Notes under the pieces: model-generated
Told to the model about the DNA's origin: nothing
Seen by the model: the letters and a program-made list of their open reading frames with translations, nothing else
The model's database searches: none
Assembly (NCBI RefSeq): GCF_012933545.1
Contig: NZ_JAADJU010000004.1
Coordinates: 310,001 to 374,000, forward strand
Direction: 5' to 3'
Length of the DNA: 64,000 bases
Origin: Rouxiella aceris
GTDB taxonomy: Bacteria; Pseudomonadota; Gammaproteobacteria; Enterobacterales; Enterobacteriaceae
Translations under genes and position numbers: made by a program
Shown here: piece by piece, positions 21,994 to 31,925 of the stretch
Layout of the letters: each line of letters begins with the position of its first letter
Numbering within the stretch: position 1 is the first letter of the stretch

Positions 21994-22341
21994 ATGTTGA
22001 ACATAATTTATAGACTTTATGATGCTCTGGGGCTTGAAATAGATGGCGATGAGCCAGCCCTGGTGATTGATAACGAATTAACGGTATATTTCAAGGAATC
22101 GGACGACTGTCTGGAAATGTGTTGCCCCGTTGGCCCATTACCTACGGATGTCTCGCGATTATATAAAGCGTTGCAGTTGAATTATTGCGGCCCAGTCGTT
22201 TTGGCTACTGATGCTGAAAATACGGTTTTGCTCGCCCTGCTGCGTTTTGCTGATAGCTGCCTCGCTTCAGAGTTGGAGAGCGGGCTGCAGCAACTTATAG
22301 CGACCACACGTCACTTGCGTAAAACCATTATCGAAAGTTGA
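21994..22341 (+). CDS. SigE/IpgE-type class I type III secretion chaperone
   Basis: 115-residue acidic protein that aligns along its length with Salmonella SigE (PipC): LYDALGLEIDGDEPALVIDN, then SDDCLEMCCPVGPLP, then YKALQLNYCGPV. CesT/SycE-fold chaperones dimerise on the N-terminal part of their effector, keeping it unfolded and guiding it to the secretion ATPase. Placement directly after the phosphatase copies the sopB-sigE and ipgD-ipgE order. There is no clear Shine-Dalgarno before ATG 21994, and a hairpin lies upstream. The partner assignment is inferred from family and adjacency. Confidence 0.93.
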   Translation: MLNIIYRLYDALGLEIDGDEPALVIDNELTVYFKESDDCLEMCCPVGPLPTDVSRLYKALQLNYCGPVVLATDAENTVLLALLRFADSCLASELESGLQQLIATTRHLRKTIIES

Positions 22342-22380
22342 ACCAGCGGAACAGCGGAGTTGGGACACAGCAAGACATAT

Positions 22381-22410
22381 AAAAAGGGCGATGTTGCCAT
22401 CGCCCTTTTT
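22381..22410. terminator. Bidirectional Rho-independent terminator
   Basis: AAAAAGGGCGATG and CATCGCCCTTTTT make a 13-bp perfect stem with a 4-nt loop, with A and T tracts on both sides. It separates the convergent chaperone and clpA genes. Confidence 0.93.
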
Positions 22411-22434
22411 CATTTTTACTTCAGTTGCAGAGGC

Positions 22435-24714
22435 TTAGTGCACTGCGCCTTCGGTCTTGATCTTCTGCGCACTCATAAAGTGATAAGTCAGCTTGTCCGC
22501 CGCTTTATCCAGCGCAACCGTAACCGATCCACCATCAACCAGCGAACCAAACAGCAGTTCATTAGCCAGCGGTTTCTTCAAGTTTTCCTGCACGATACGC
22601 GTCATTGGACGTGCGCCCATGGCACGATCGTAGCCTTTAACGGATAACCAGTCGCGCGCTTCGTCGCTCACTTCCAGCGACACGCCTTTGGCATCCAGCT
22701 GCGCCTGCAGTTCGACAATAAACTTATCGACAACCTGCTGGATCACTTCGGTAGACAAGTGGTTAAACCAAATCACATTGTCCAGACGGTTACGGAACTC
22801 AGGGGTAAAGACCTTTTTGATCTCTTCCATGGCATCAGGGCTATTGTCCTGATGGATAAGACCAATAGATTTACGCTCTGTTTCACGCACACCGGCGTTG
22901 GTGGTCATTACCAGTATCACATTACGGAAGTCGGCTTTACGCCCATTGTTATCGGTCAGCGTGCCGTTATCCATCACCTGCAACAGCAGGTTAAAGACGT
23001 CAGGGTGCGCCTTCTCGATTTCATCGAGCAACACCACGGCGTGCGGATGCTTGATCACTGCATCGGTCAGCAGACCGCCCTGATCAAAACCGACATAGCC
23101 CGGAGGTGCACCGATCAAACGGCTGACGGTGTGACGCTCCATATATTCCGACATATCAAAACGCAGCAGCTCGATATCCAGTGCTTTGGCCAACTGCACC
23201 GTGACTTCGGTTTTGCCGACGCCGGTCGGTCCGGCAAACAAGAAGGAACCGACAGGTTTGCGATCCTGATTCAGACCGGCACGGCTCATTTTGATCGCTT
23301 CGGTCAGCACATCAATAGCAGGATCCTGTCCGAACACCAGCATTCTCAGACGATCGCCAAGACCTTTAAGCACGTCACGGTCGGTGGCTGATACGGTCTT
23401 CTCTGGAATACGAGCAATACGGGCAACGACGCTTTCAATATCGCTGACATTGACGGTCTTTTTGCGTTTGCTTACTGGCATCAGTCGGCTACGGGCACCG
23501 GCTTCATCAATGACATCAATGGCCTTGTCTGGCAAATGACGGTCGTTGATATATTTCACCGACAGCTCAACCGCGGCACGTACCGCCTTGGCGGTATAGC
23601 GGACATCGTGATGCGCTTCGTATTTGGTTTTCAGACCATTGATGATCTGGATCGTCTCTTCAGGTGAAGGCTCAGTAATATCAATTTTTTGGAAACGACG
23701 TGCCAGAGCACGATCTTTTTCAAAGATACTGCTGAATTCCTGATAAGTGGTAGAGCCAATAACGCGGATCTTGCCGCTGGATAACAGCGGTTTAATCAGA
23801 TTCGCGGCATCGACCTGACCACCGGACGCAGCCCCGGCACCGATGATGGTATGGATTTCATCGATAAACAGGATGCTGTTTTTGTCTTGTTCAAGTTGTT
23901 TGAGCAAGGATTTGAAACGTTTTTCGAAATCACCACGATACTTGGTCCCTGCCAGCAGAGAGCCAATATCTAACGAGTAAAGCGTGCAGTCAGCCATCAC
24001 TTCCGGCACATCGCCCTGCTCAATACGCCAGGCGAGCCCTTCGGCAATCGCGGTTTTACCCACGCCAGATTCCCCCACCAGCAGCGGGTTGTTTTTGCGG
24101 CGACGGCACAGAACCTGAATAGCACGTTCCAGTTCTTTGTCACGACCAATCAGCGGGTCAATACCACCAACGCGCGCCAATTGGTTAAGGTTAGTGGTGA
24201 AGTTCTCCATACGATCTTCCCCTGCCGACTGCTCTTCGTTAACCGGGTTCTCCGCATTGTTCGGAGCCTGGCTCGCTTCGTCTTTACGCGTACCGTGGGA
24301 AATAAAGTTCACCACGTCAAGGCGGCTGACATCATGCTTACGCAGCAGATAAGCAGCCTGAGATTCCTGTTCACTAAAGATGGCTACCAGCACGTTTGCG
24401 CCGGAAACTTCACTTCGGCCTGAAGACTGCACATGGAAAACAGCTCGTTGCAGCACACGTTGGAAACTCAACGTAGGCTGGGTATCACGCTCTTCTTCAC
24501 TGGCGGGTAAAGTGGGTGTGGTTTGTTCGATGAAGGCTTCCAATTCCTGACGTAAGGCCACTAAATCGACCGTACAGGCCTCAAGCGCTTCACGAGCTGC
24601 CGGGTTGCTGAGCAACGCCAACAGCAGGTGCTCGACGGTCATAAACTCATGCCGGTGCTCGCGGGCTCTTGCGAAAGCCATGTTGAGACTGAGTTCAAGT
24701 TCTTGATTGAGCAT
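22435..24714 (-). CDS. clpA: ATP-dependent Clp protease ATP-binding subunit ClpA
   Basis: Hexameric AAA+ unfoldase of ClpAP. The 759-residue product has an N-domain that binds ClpS (residues 1-~145), the first AAA+ module with GESGVGKT, and the second with GPTGVGKT and the [20 protein letters not shown] stretch. ATG 24714 ([19 protein letters not shown]) fits E. coli exactly and has GGGAGG 7 nt upstream; an in-frame GTG two codons earlier is less likely. clpS lies 27 bp upstream on the same strand, forming the clpS-clpA unit. Confidence 0.98.
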   Translation of the reverse strand: MLNQELELSLNMAFARAREHRHEFMTVEHLLLALLSNPAAREALEACTVDLVALRQELEAFIEQTTPTLPASEEERDTQPTLSFQRVLQRAVFHVQSSGRSEVSGANVLVAIFSEQESQAAYLLRKHDVSRLDVVNFISHGTRKDEASQAPNNAENPVNEEQSAGEDRMENFTTNLNQLARVGGIDPLIGRDKELERAIQVLCRRRKNNPLLVGESGVGKTAIAEGLAWRIEQGDVPEVMADCTLYSLDIGSLLAGTKYRGDFEKRFKSLLKQLEQDKNSILFIDEIHTIIGAGAASGGQVDAANLIKPLLSSGKIRVIGSTTYQEFSSIFEKDRALARRFQKIDITEPSPEETIQIINGLKTKYEAHHDVRYTAKAVRAAVELSVKYINDRHLPDKAIDVIDEAGARSRLMPVSKRKKTVNVSDIESVVARIARIPEKTVSATDRDVLKGLGDRLRMLVFGQDPAIDVLTEAIKMSRAGLNQDRKPVGSFLFAGPTGVGKTEVTVQLAKALDIELLRFDMSEYMERHTVSRLIGAPPGYVGFDQGGLLTDAVIKHPHAVVLLDEIEKAHPDVFNLLLQVMDNGTLTDNNGRKADFRNVILVMTTNAGVRETERKSIGLIHQDNSPDAMEEIKKVFTPEFRNRLDNVIWFNHLSTEVIQQVVDKFIVELQAQLDAKGVSLEVSDEARDWLSVKGYDRAMGARPMTRIVQENLKKPLANELLFGSLVDGGSVTVALDKAADKLTYHFMSAQKIKTEGAVH

Positions 24715-24741
24715 AGGCACCTCCCAAATAGATTGCCTTAA

Positions 24742-25062
24742 TCAGGCTTTTTCCAGCGTACACAGCAACGGATGCTCGTTCTCCTTGGCGTAACTATTCA
24801 CGTGTGCGACTTTGGTTTCGGCCACTTCTGCGGTAAAAATGCCGCATATGGCCTTGCCCTTATAGTGCACAGTAAGCATCAGTTGCGTTGCACGTTCAAT
24901 ATCATAAGAAAAGAACTTTTGCAGTACGTCAATCACAAATTCCATAGGAGTGTAATCGTCGTTGTTTAATATAACTTTATACATAGATGGCGGTTTTAGC
25001 GCATCCTTTTGTTTATCTGCCGCCAAGTGTTCAAAATTTAACCACTCTTGATTGTCGCCCAT
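24742..25062 (-). CDS. clpS: ClpA adaptor protein ClpS
   Basis: 106-residue adaptor that binds N-degron substrates (with Leu, Phe, Trp or Tyr at the N-terminus) and passes them to ClpAP; it works with Aat, encoded nearby. The core [22 protein letters not shown] and the [15 protein letters not shown] stretch are family hallmarks. A disordered N-terminal tail ([18 protein letters not shown]) precedes the fold. It is divergent from cspD, as in E. coli. Confidence 0.98.
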   Translation of the reverse strand: MGDNQEWLNFEHLAADKQKDALKPPSMYKVILNNDDYTPMEFVIDVLQKFFSYDIERATQLMLTVHYKGKAICGIFTAEVAETKVAHVNSYAKENEHPLLCTLEKA

Positions 25063-25596
25063 CGCCTGTCCGTCACCTTGTAAACAACTTGATTCGACAC
25101 ATGACGAAGGATGGCCAACTTCACATCTCGTCTTGAGTCACTACATTACTCCACTTATTTTATCATTTTTTGGATATCCTTGCCGCACGACCAAAGCAGC
25201 AATTTTTTAGGTGGCGCAATGGGCAAAGTACGTCCAAAAAAATGTCAATAGCGTTACCTGCTTCAAACTTTGGATATCTGCTCCCCTCCGGCAAATACCC
25301 TTCTCTTGACGTCCTAGCCTATTACACTAAAGTGTAAATTTATGAGCCGGATGAGCTATTGCTCACCGCTGTTTTGCGCAGTGTTCATCGGCAATAAACG
25401 CAAAACGACCCAAAGGTTTATCGTTCGTCGCAGCGGCAATCAAACGGCAACCACCCCGACCTCAGTTCAGCATACGGGATGAGCCATCTATCCGCCGACG
25501 GCCAAGTCACACAACCTAATGCCGGCAACGCGAAAGATAACGGGTACGGCTTTATCTCTTTAACTACCACCATAGTCATGAGAGGGATGTAATAGC
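25063..25596. other. Divergent intergenic region clpS-cspD
   Basis: 534 bp without a supported gene. It contains a 16-bp palindrome (25322-25337) and an 8-bp inverted repeat GTTTTGCG ... CGCAAAAC (25371-25406). The clpS and cspD promoters must lie here, but I could not fix them. Confidence 0.55.
25322..25337. promoter_or_regulatory. 16-bp palindrome, possible operator
   Basis: TTACACT-AA-AGTGTAA is a perfect dyad about 260 bp upstream of both clpS and cspD. The regulator is unknown. Confidence 0.4.
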
Positions 25597-25824
25597 ATGG
25601 AGACGGGTACTGTTAAATGGTTTAATAATGCCAAGGGCTTTGGTTTTATCTGCCCTGTGAGCGGCGGCGAAGATATATTTGCCCACTACTCAACGATCAA
25701 AATGGATGGTTATCGAACACTTAAGGCGGGACAACAAGTCACTTTTGATGTCCATGAAGGCCCTAAAGGAAATCATGCCAGCCTTATCATTCCCATTCCA
25801 TTGGAGTCTGAAGTGGTCGCCTGA
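25597..25824 (+). CDS. cspD: Cold-shock-like protein CspD
   Basis: 75-residue cold-shock-domain protein with METGTVKWFNNAKGFGFI (RNP1 KGFGFI) and GGEDIFAHYSTI (RNP2-like). E. coli CspD inhibits DNA replication in stationary phase and is not cold-induced; the product here matches it in length and in the acidic C-terminus rather than CspA. A GAGGGATG precedes the ATG, and a strong terminator follows. It is the divergent partner of clpS-clpA. Confidence 0.96.
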   Translation: METGTVKWFNNAKGFGFICPVSGGEDIFAHYSTIKMDGYRTLKAGQQVTFDVHEGPKGNHASLIIPIPLESEVVA

Positions 25825-25856
25825 GCAGAGTCAATGTCATAACTGCTGGCGAATTT

Positions 25857-25894
25857 AATAAAATACCGGCCGCTTATTGGCTGGTATTTTATTT
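25857..25894 (+). terminator. Terminator downstream of cspD
   Basis: AATAAAATACC and GGTATTTTATT form the outer 11-bp stem, with GGCC/GGC pairing inside, followed by TTAT. It lies about 32 bp after the cspD stop. Confidence 0.8.
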
Positions 25895-26099
25895 ATGGGG
25901 GGAAATAGTCTTTTGTTCAAGGGCTACCGCTAAAAAATTTAGTATTTTTTATAGTCACCACGACATTCAGACTTGTCTGTAGAAATTAAACCCTTTATAA
26001 ACAAAATGGTGACAGCGGCTTAGGCTGCTTCTGCTGTTGTAATCTGGTTTATTATTTGGCTGTTCAAATAGCGCCAATATTTTTTATTGGTCCAAGAAC

Positions 26100-27050
26100 A
26101 TGTCAATCCTTAGCTATCCCGCCGATACCGCAAAACCTCAGTCTGGCCTTGGGCTGATTTCCGCCCTGGTAACTGGACATTTTGTCCCCGGAGGAATGTG
26201 GCAAAAGCCCGCGTATCGTTTAAAATTTTTAGCACGAACGCTGGCCTTTCCACGGGCTACTTTAACGCTGATGAACCATATTGCCGCCCATCCGCTGCGC
26301 AATGAGATTCTGGCCGCGCAACCTACCTTGCCTTGTAAGGTTCAACGCCCCTATCTGGCGGTCAATATGACGCGTGTCACCTATACTCGCGGTTTATGCG
26401 ACCACTACGCGTTTATTGCCAGTCGCCTGCCGATGGCAATAAGGCATGGCCATCTCAGCAAGGAGCCATGTAAACTTGCGGTAATGATCGGCAAAGATGA
26501 ATCCACTTATTCCATCAGCATGAACGCTACCCAACGTTTGGATAAAGAAGGGGAAATCACCCTGATGTTTAATAATGCGGCGGGACAGGCGCTGGCAAAT
26601 GTGACCTTTATCATTATGAATTATCAGGGACAACGCACGCTGTTTATTGGTGCCTTACAAGGACCCGCCCAACAGGTTGAGCATCAGCTTATTCAGCAGG
26701 CAACCAAATCCTGCCATGGATTATTCCCCAAACGTATATTAATGGAAGCCTTGCTGTTATTAGCTGAAAAATTGAATATCGATCAGGTATTGGCGGTAGG
26801 CAATAAAACCCATATTTATGAACATCCGCGTTATAACAAACGTAAACACCTGGTCTATGCCGATTACGACAGCTTTTGGCTTACGCTAGGCGCACACCAG
26901 GATGCGCAGGGCTATTTTCGCTTTCCTGCGCAAATGGCGCACAAATCACTGGAAGAGATCGCCAGTAAAAAACGGGCCGAATACCGTCGCCGCTATCAAT
27001 TGCTTGACGAGATGGAAGCGCAAATTCGCCAGCGCTTCTCGGTACATTAA
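26100..27050 (+). CDS. ybjX: VirK/YbjX family protein (DUF535)
   Basis: 316-residue protein of the VirK/YbjX family; members have been linked to envelope integrity, antimicrobial-peptide resistance and virulence-protein export, but the biochemistry is unknown. Family-like parts are RPYLAVNMTRVTYTRGLCDHY, split by the usual spacing from LTLMFNNAAGQALANVTFII and the C-terminal YADYDSFWLTLGAHQDAQGY. There is no signal peptide or membrane segment. It is convergent with ybjD (16-bp gap). macAB, which lies between cspD and ybjX in E. coli, is missing. Confidence 0.9.
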   Translation: MSILSYPADTAKPQSGLGLISALVTGHFVPGGMWQKPAYRLKFLARTLAFPRATLTLMNHIAAHPLRNEILAAQPTLPCKVQRPYLAVNMTRVTYTRGLCDHYAFIASRLPMAIRHGHLSKEPCKLAVMIGKDESTYSISMNATQRLDKEGEITLMFNNAAGQALANVTFIIMNYQGQRTLFIGALQGPAQQVEHQLIQQATKSCHGLFPKRILMEALLLLAEKLNIDQVLAVGNKTHIYEHPRYNKRKHLVYADYDSFWLTLGAHQDAQGYFRFPAQMAHKSLEEIASKKRAEYRRRYQLLDEMEAQIRQRFSVH

Positions 27051-27066
27051 AAGCCCTTGCGTCGAC

Positions 27067-28893
27067 TTAGTCGGCGCGCCCTCGGGCCAACCAGGCAACG
27101 CGGGAAAACATTTGCTTAAGCACCACCGGCACCGCATCGGTCCCGCGTCCCGCCGCGGACATTGCTACCTCAATCGCCAGATCCGGCTTGGAGCTACGGT
27201 GCACGGCTTTTTCGATAACCCGTCGCGGTGACATCGGCATACTATCGGGCACTCCCGAGGCGCGGCGATAAACATCATCAAAGCCATTGCGATACAGATA
27301 ATGCTCAATATCCAAAGCCGGTAACTCGGTCAGGCGATAGCGCAGCATATCATCATGATTTTCCACCATGCCATTGACGATAGCAGCGTATTTTTTGCCT
27401 GCCTCATCGCCGTCCACCAATACGTGCCATTCAATCCCCATCTGGCGGGCAAAACGCAGTAAAGGCCGTAAGCCACACTGAGCAAACTCAATGACCTTGA
27501 TCCCTTCCGACTCAAAATTATAGCCGCACTGGCGCGCCAGCTGATTCAGCAACCAGACTTCGGTTTCTCCTTCCACCAGCAGCCAGCAGCGGGCAAACAG
27601 CGAGGAGGGACGACTGTAACGAATATGGAAGGCAATACGACGACTATCTTCCGAACTCATGCCCTGCGGGCCAATGCTGTAGGCGGCCACTTTGCCGGAC
27701 TCGCGCACTAAACGACAGATTTGCTCAACCGGCACCAGCGACAGTAAATCACCGGAGTTGGTGGTAGTGATACGCTGCAACGGCAGTTGCTCCAGCAACC
27801 CCCAGGCGACCGATAACATAATGGGGTGCAAGCGGGTTTCGGGGTCTTCGATCAACAGCAGCGGGCGGGCATCAGGATGCAGCACCACCGAGCCCTTCGC
27901 CTGCAACAGCGTCGAAAACATGCCCAACAGCATCACGCGCATACTGCGACTGTTAGGTTCGGCAATCATCTGATTAATATTGTTCATCGAACGCCACGCC
28001 TGGCGGCTTTCGGCCCGGCCATGACGTTTTTGCTGCCAGGACAGTTTATTCCGGCCACGCTGTTCGGCGCGGTCATCACTGGCGGCATTTGGCTGCTGCG
28101 GGTTATTGTCGCCGCCACTAGTGATGCGTTGGCTTTCCACGCTATTCATACCAAAATAGTGCTCGAGCAACTGTTGCATGGCGGACAGCCCCTGGCGCAA
28201 TTCGGCGTTGGTCAGGTTTTGCGGATTATGGATCAGCTCACGGGTCAAGGCATCGAGCTGTTTGGCCAATGCGCCACTATCCTGTTGCATCTGGGGAGCC
28301 AGCGCCTCTTTGCGAATGCGACGAATAAAGCGCGCATCACGCAGACGAAGCACCGGGTGCAGTTTGATCAGTTCCAGGGCCAGAGGGTCGATAGTTTTCA
28401 GGGCCAGAGGTTGGCCATTGGCGGCAAGAAATGTGCGCCAGGTGACCACGCTGCCGTCGTCATCCATCTCGCCTTCCAGGCGATAATAAATGCGATTTAA
28501 GCGATCGTCGCATTTCACCCATAGCGGTGACAACGGGTTAAAGCGAGGCGCCATATGGTGCCCGGGGTGGTTCTCACAGAAGGTAAATACTACGTGCAGA
28601 TAGCGCTGCTTGGCCTGCTGCTCACCGGCGGGAAAATAAAAGTCCTGCTCCTGAAAACAGTACAGTTCCGGCTCGGGAGAGAGCAGCAACGTCAAGACAT
28701 CAAGCAGGCTGGATTTACCCCAGGCATTCTCCCCCAACAATACAGTATTGGTATTGACCGTGCCCAAATTGGTCTGGCCAGGCGCGATTTTGGCATCATT
28801 AAGCGCCACGCCGCGCTGGTCGGGCTGGGTCAGGCTCAGGGACAAGCGGTTAATCCCGCGAAAACCAACAATATTAATATGTTCAAGATACAT
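27067..28893 (-). CDS. ybjD: OLD-family ATP-dependent endonuclease YbjD
   Basis: Predicted overcoming-lysogenisation-defect type nuclease: an SMC-like ATPase head plus a C-terminal TOPRIM domain. The start MYLEHINIVGFRGINRL and the P-loop LGENAWGKSSLLDVL are clear, as are LLIEDPETRLHP (Walker B-like) and the TOPRIM motifs LLVEGETEVWLL and VLVDGDEAGKKY. At 608 residues it is longer than the 552 of E. coli; a polar insert near residues 290-330 (rich in Asn, Gln, Arg) contributes. ATG 28893 has GGGAGG upstream, while the frame extends 40 codons more without similarity. Function in the cell is uncertain. Confidence 0.9.
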   Translation of the reverse strand: MYLEHINIVGFRGINRLSLSLTQPDQRGVALNDAKIAPGQTNLGTVNTNTVLLGENAWGKSSLLDVLTLLLSPEPELYCFQEQDFYFPAGEQQAKQRYLHVVFTFCENHPGHHMAPRFNPLSPLWVKCDDRLNRIYYRLEGEMDDDGSVVTWRTFLAANGQPLALKTIDPLALELIKLHPVLRLRDARFIRRIRKEALAPQMQQDSGALAKQLDALTRELIHNPQNLTNAELRQGLSAMQQLLEHYFGMNSVESQRITSGGDNNPQQPNAASDDRAEQRGRNKLSWQQKRHGRAESRQAWRSMNNINQMIAEPNSRSMRVMLLGMFSTLLQAKGSVVLHPDARPLLLIEDPETRLHPIMLSVAWGLLEQLPLQRITTTNSGDLLSLVPVEQICRLVRESGKVAAYSIGPQGMSSEDSRRIAFHIRYSRPSSLFARCWLLVEGETEVWLLNQLARQCGYNFESEGIKVIEFAQCGLRPLLRFARQMGIEWHVLVDGDEAGKKYAAIVNGMVENHDDMLRYRLTELPALDIEHYLYRNGFDDVYRRASGVPDSMPMSPRRVIEKAVHRSSKPDLAIEVAMSAAGRGTDAVPVVLKQMFSRVAWLARGRAD

Positions 28894-29139
28894 GGGCACC
28901 TCCCGTGCGGCGCTGTTTCTGAGCAAACTCCTCCCTTGAGCATGGCGACAAAAGGGCGTATTGGTCAAGCATCGCGGGTAAAGAACGCCGCGCAAGGCGA
29001 AGCTGGCGCCCAATGGTGGCTCTCCGCCAGGTAAAACAGCTAATTTCTGCCCTTACCCTATGCCAAACTTTACTCTTTACAGGGTTTTGGTTAGCTTGTG
29101 GCACGTTTATAAATTTCCCAAATGAATGGACTCTGTTTT

Positions 29140-30039
29140 ATGTATTCTGGTTTGTTGATCATTCTTATTCCGCTTATCGTTGGCTATCTTATTCCGATCA
29201 GGAAGCCCAATCTGTTACATGCCATCAATAAACTGTTGAGTTGGATGGTATATGTCATTCTGTTTATCATGGGCATCAGCCTGGCCTTCCTGGATAATCT
29301 CAGCAGCAACCTGGTGATGATCTTCAAATACGCGTCAGTGTTCTTCCTGTGTATTTTGGTCGTCAATCTTATGGCGCTGTGGCTACTGGAGCGTCGTAAA
29401 CCCTGGAAAACGCAACATCGCCAGGAGGCCCTGCCCTCGCGCCTGCATATGGCCCTCGATTCTCTGCGTCTGTGTGGCGTGGTCGTCGCCGGTTTTCTGC
29501 TTGGCCTGACACAATGGCACTGGTTGACGTATGCCAGCCAGGCCAGCGAGGCGGCGCTGATTTTCCTGCTGGTGCTGGTGGGCGCACAGTTGGGCAACAG
29601 CAGCATGACCCTGCGTCAGATTGTGCTCAACCGTCGCGGTATGCTGGTCGCCTCGGTGGTCGGTATCACCTCCCTTGGTGGCGGGCTGATTGCCGCGCTG
29701 CTTCTCGGATTACCGCTAAAAACCGGTCTGGCCATGGCCTCGGGCTATGGCTGGTACTCGCTTTCCGGCATTGTCCTCAGCGACGCCTTTGGCCCGGTAA
29801 TTGGCAGTGCGGCCTTTTTTAACGATCTCGCCCGTGAGCTTTGCGCCATTATGCTGATCCCGACCCTGGTGCGCAGCAGCCGCTCCTCGGCGTTGGGCCT
29901 GTGTGGTGCCACCTCGATGGACTTTACGCTGCCGGTATTACAGCGCAGTGGCGGGCTGGATATGGTGCCGCCAGCTGTCGTGCACGGTTTTGTGCTCAGC
30001 CTGTTGGCGCCAATCCTGATGGCGATTTTCTCTGCCTGA
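29140..30039 (+). CDS. lysO: L-lysine exporter LysO
   Basis: Inner-membrane lysine exporter (DUF340, formerly YbjE), which also confers resistance to the lysine analogue thialysine. The 299 residues from ATG 29140 (MYSGLLIILIPLIVGYLIP) match the E. coli length; an in-frame ATG six codons earlier is possible. About eight hydrophobic segments are visible. Conserved stretches include MASGYGWYSLSGIVLSDAFG, GSAAFFNDLARELCAIMLIP and LGLCGATSMDFTLPVLQR. It is divergent from ybjD; aqpZ of E. coli is absent here. Confidence 0.95.
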   Translation: MYSGLLIILIPLIVGYLIPIRKPNLLHAINKLLSWMVYVILFIMGISLAFLDNLSSNLVMIFKYASVFFLCILVVNLMALWLLERRKPWKTQHRQEALPSRLHMALDSLRLCGVVVAGFLLGLTQWHWLTYASQASEAALIFLLVLVGAQLGNSSMTLRQIVLNRRGMLVASVVGITSLGGGLIAALLLGLPLKTGLAMASGYGWYSLSGIVLSDAFGPVIGSAAFFNDLARELCAIMLIPTLVRSSRSSALGLCGATSMDFTLPVLQRSGGLDMVPPAVVHGFVLSLLAPILMAIFSA

Positions 30040-30185
30040 CAGCCGGGTATATTTGAGCGACCAACACCGTTGTGTCGCTCAACTCCCATCAATCCCCCTG
30101 CAAAAACCTGTGCTAAATCAATTCTTCCTCGATTAATAACAAATTGTGCTTCGTTTTCTCGCAGGGCAGTTTTAGTCTCTCTTTA

Positions 30186-30208
30186 AACATGCATTTAAAA
30201 TGCAACAT
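30186..30208. promoter_or_regulatory. NsrR operator upstream of hcp
   Basis: The 23-bp dyad AACATGCATTT-A-AAATGCAACAT differs at one and two positions per half from the NsrR half-site AAGATGCATTT. It lies 18 bp before the hcp start. NsrR is the nitric-oxide-sensing Fe-S repressor known to control hcp-hcr. Confidence 0.8.
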
Positions 30209-30226
30209 AACAAAGAGGACAGCATC

Positions 30227-31879
30227 ATGTTTTGTATTCAATGTGAGCAAACGATCCAGACACCAACAGCAAAAGGCTGTAGCTACTCCCAGGGCATGTG
30301 TGGCAAAACTGCCGAAACCTCCGACCTGCAGGACCTGCTGGTTGCCGTGCTGCAAGGGCTGTCGGCATGGGCGTTGCTTGCCCGCGGCCAGGGGATTATC
30401 GATCAGCAGATCGACGATTTTTCCCCGCGCGCCTTTTTTTCAACCTTGACCAACGTTAACTTCGATTCCGCACGCATTATCGGCTACGCCCGTGAAGCAA
30501 TCGCGCATCGCCAACGTCTGATGACACTTTGCCAGCAAGAGGATGCACAATTAGTCCCCGCCCACCCTTTTGCTCTGCTGGAGCTGGTCAGTGACGATTT
30601 GGCGCAGCTACAGCAACAGGCCCAGCAGTTTGCCCTTAACAACGATAAAGCCGCGGTAGGTGATGACTGCCACGGCCTGCGTCTACTGTGCCTGTATGGC
30701 CTCAAGGGTGCCGCCGCCTATATGGAACACGCTCATGTGCTGGGACAGTCAAATCAGGAGATCACCAGCGAATACCATCGGTTGATGGCCTGGTTAGGCA
30801 CCCAGCCTGCCGATATGACCGAGCTGCTGGACAACGCCATGGCTATCGGGCAAATGAACTTCCGGGTGATGGCAATGCTCGATACCGGTGAAACCGACGC
30901 CTATGGTCATCCGCAACCGACGGCGGTCAATGTGCGACCTGTTGCCGGCAAGGCGATCCTGATTTCAGGTCACGATTTGAAAGATCTGCAACAGTTGCTG
31001 GAACAGACCGTCGGTACCGGGATTAATATCTATACCCACGGCGAAATGCTGCCGGCCCACGGTTATCCAGAACTGAAGAAATACCCGCATCTGGCCGGTA
31101 ACTATGGCAGCGGATGGCAGAACCAGCAGGTGGAATTTGCCCGTTTCCCTGGCCCGGTGGTGATGACCTCCAACTGCATTATCGATCCGCAGGTCGGTGA
31201 CTATGCTGAACGTATCTGGACACGCAGTATTGTCGGCTGGCCGGGCGTTAAACATCTGCACGGTGAAGACTTTACCGTGGTAATCAATCAGGCGCTGGCA
31301 ATGGAAGGTTTCCGCTTTAGCGAAATCGAACAGGAGATCACCGTCGGCTTTGGTCGTCAGACGCTGCTCAATGCCTCGGATACGCTAATCGATCTGGTCA
31401 CCCGCCAAAAACTGCGCCATATCTTTCTGATCGGCGGCTGTGACGGCAGCCGCGGTGAACGCAGCTACTTCACCGACCTGGCGCGCAGCGTTCCCGAAGA
31501 CTGTCTGATCCTCACTCTCGCCTGCGGCAAATACCGTTTCAACAAGCTGGATTTCGGCAATATTGAAGGTCTGCCGCGCCTGCTTGACGTCGGTCAATGC
31601 AACGATGCCTACTCAGCCATTATGCTAGCGGTGCATCTGGCGGACAAACTCGGTTGCGGCGTCAACGATCTGCCATTGAGCCTGGTGCTTTCCTGGTTTG
31701 AACAAAAGGCGATCGTTATCTTGCTGACCTTACTGTCACTGGGTGTCAAAAATATTGCCACCGGCCCGACGGCTCCCGCGTTCCTTACCGATAATCTGCT
31801 CAACGTGCTTAATGAGAAATTTGGCCTGCGTGCGGTGACCTCAGTAGAACAAGATCTGAGCCTGATGCTGGCGCAATAA
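30227..31879 (+). CDS. hcp: Hybrid cluster protein / hydroxylamine reductase
   Basis: Fe-S enzyme active under nitrosative stress and anaerobiosis; reported as a high-affinity NO reductase and protein S-nitrosylase. The 550-residue product equals E. coli Hcp. The N-terminal cluster ligands are Cys3, Cys6, Cys18 and Cys25 (MFCIQCEQT ... [11 protein letters not shown]). Hybrid-cluster regions include [34 protein letters not shown] and [14 protein letters not shown] 30227 has AGAGGA upstream. The reductase gene hcr follows, and a good NsrR site precedes. Confidence 0.98.
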   Translation: MFCIQCEQTIQTPTAKGCSYSQGMCGKTAETSDLQDLLVAVLQGLSAWALLARGQGIIDQQIDDFSPRAFFSTLTNVNFDSARIIGYAREAIAHRQRLMTLCQQEDAQLVPAHPFALLELVSDDLAQLQQQAQQFALNNDKAAVGDDCHGLRLLCLYGLKGAAAYMEHAHVLGQSNQEITSEYHRLMAWLGTQPADMTELLDNAMAIGQMNFRVMAMLDTGETDAYGHPQPTAVNVRPVAGKAILISGHDLKDLQQLLEQTVGTGINIYTHGEMLPAHGYPELKKYPHLAGNYGSGWQNQQVEFARFPGPVVMTSNCIIDPQVGDYAERIWTRSIVGWPGVKHLHGEDFTVVINQALAMEGFRFSEIEQEITVGFGRQTLLNASDTLIDLVTRQKLRHIFLIGGCDGSRGERSYFTDLARSVPEDCLILTLACGKYRFNKLDFGNIEGLPRLLDVGQCNDAYSAIMLAVHLADKLGCGVNDLPLSLVLSWFEQKAIVILLTLLSLGVKNIATGPTAPAFLTDNLLNVLNEKFGLRAVTSVEQDLSLMLAQ

Positions 31880-31888
31880 TCTTCCTTT

Positions 31889-31906
31889 GCCGACGGTCAC
31901 GTCGGC
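31889..31906 (+). repeat. Small hairpin between hcp and hcr
   Basis: GCCGAC and GTCGGC pair with a 6-nt loop, followed by ATTTTG. It may act as a weak attenuator or set the hcp:hcr ratio. Confidence 0.4.
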
Positions 31907-31925
31907 ATTTTGTGAGACTTTTACT

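Noticed and set aside
22342-22434. Relocated tRNA-Ser gene between the chaperone gene and clpA
   Set aside because: The gap contains only a terminator hairpin; no tRNA-like arms or CCA end are visible.
22759-23391. 210-codon open frame antisense to clpA
   Set aside because: Shadow frame opposite clpA; low-complexity His/Gln-rich product.
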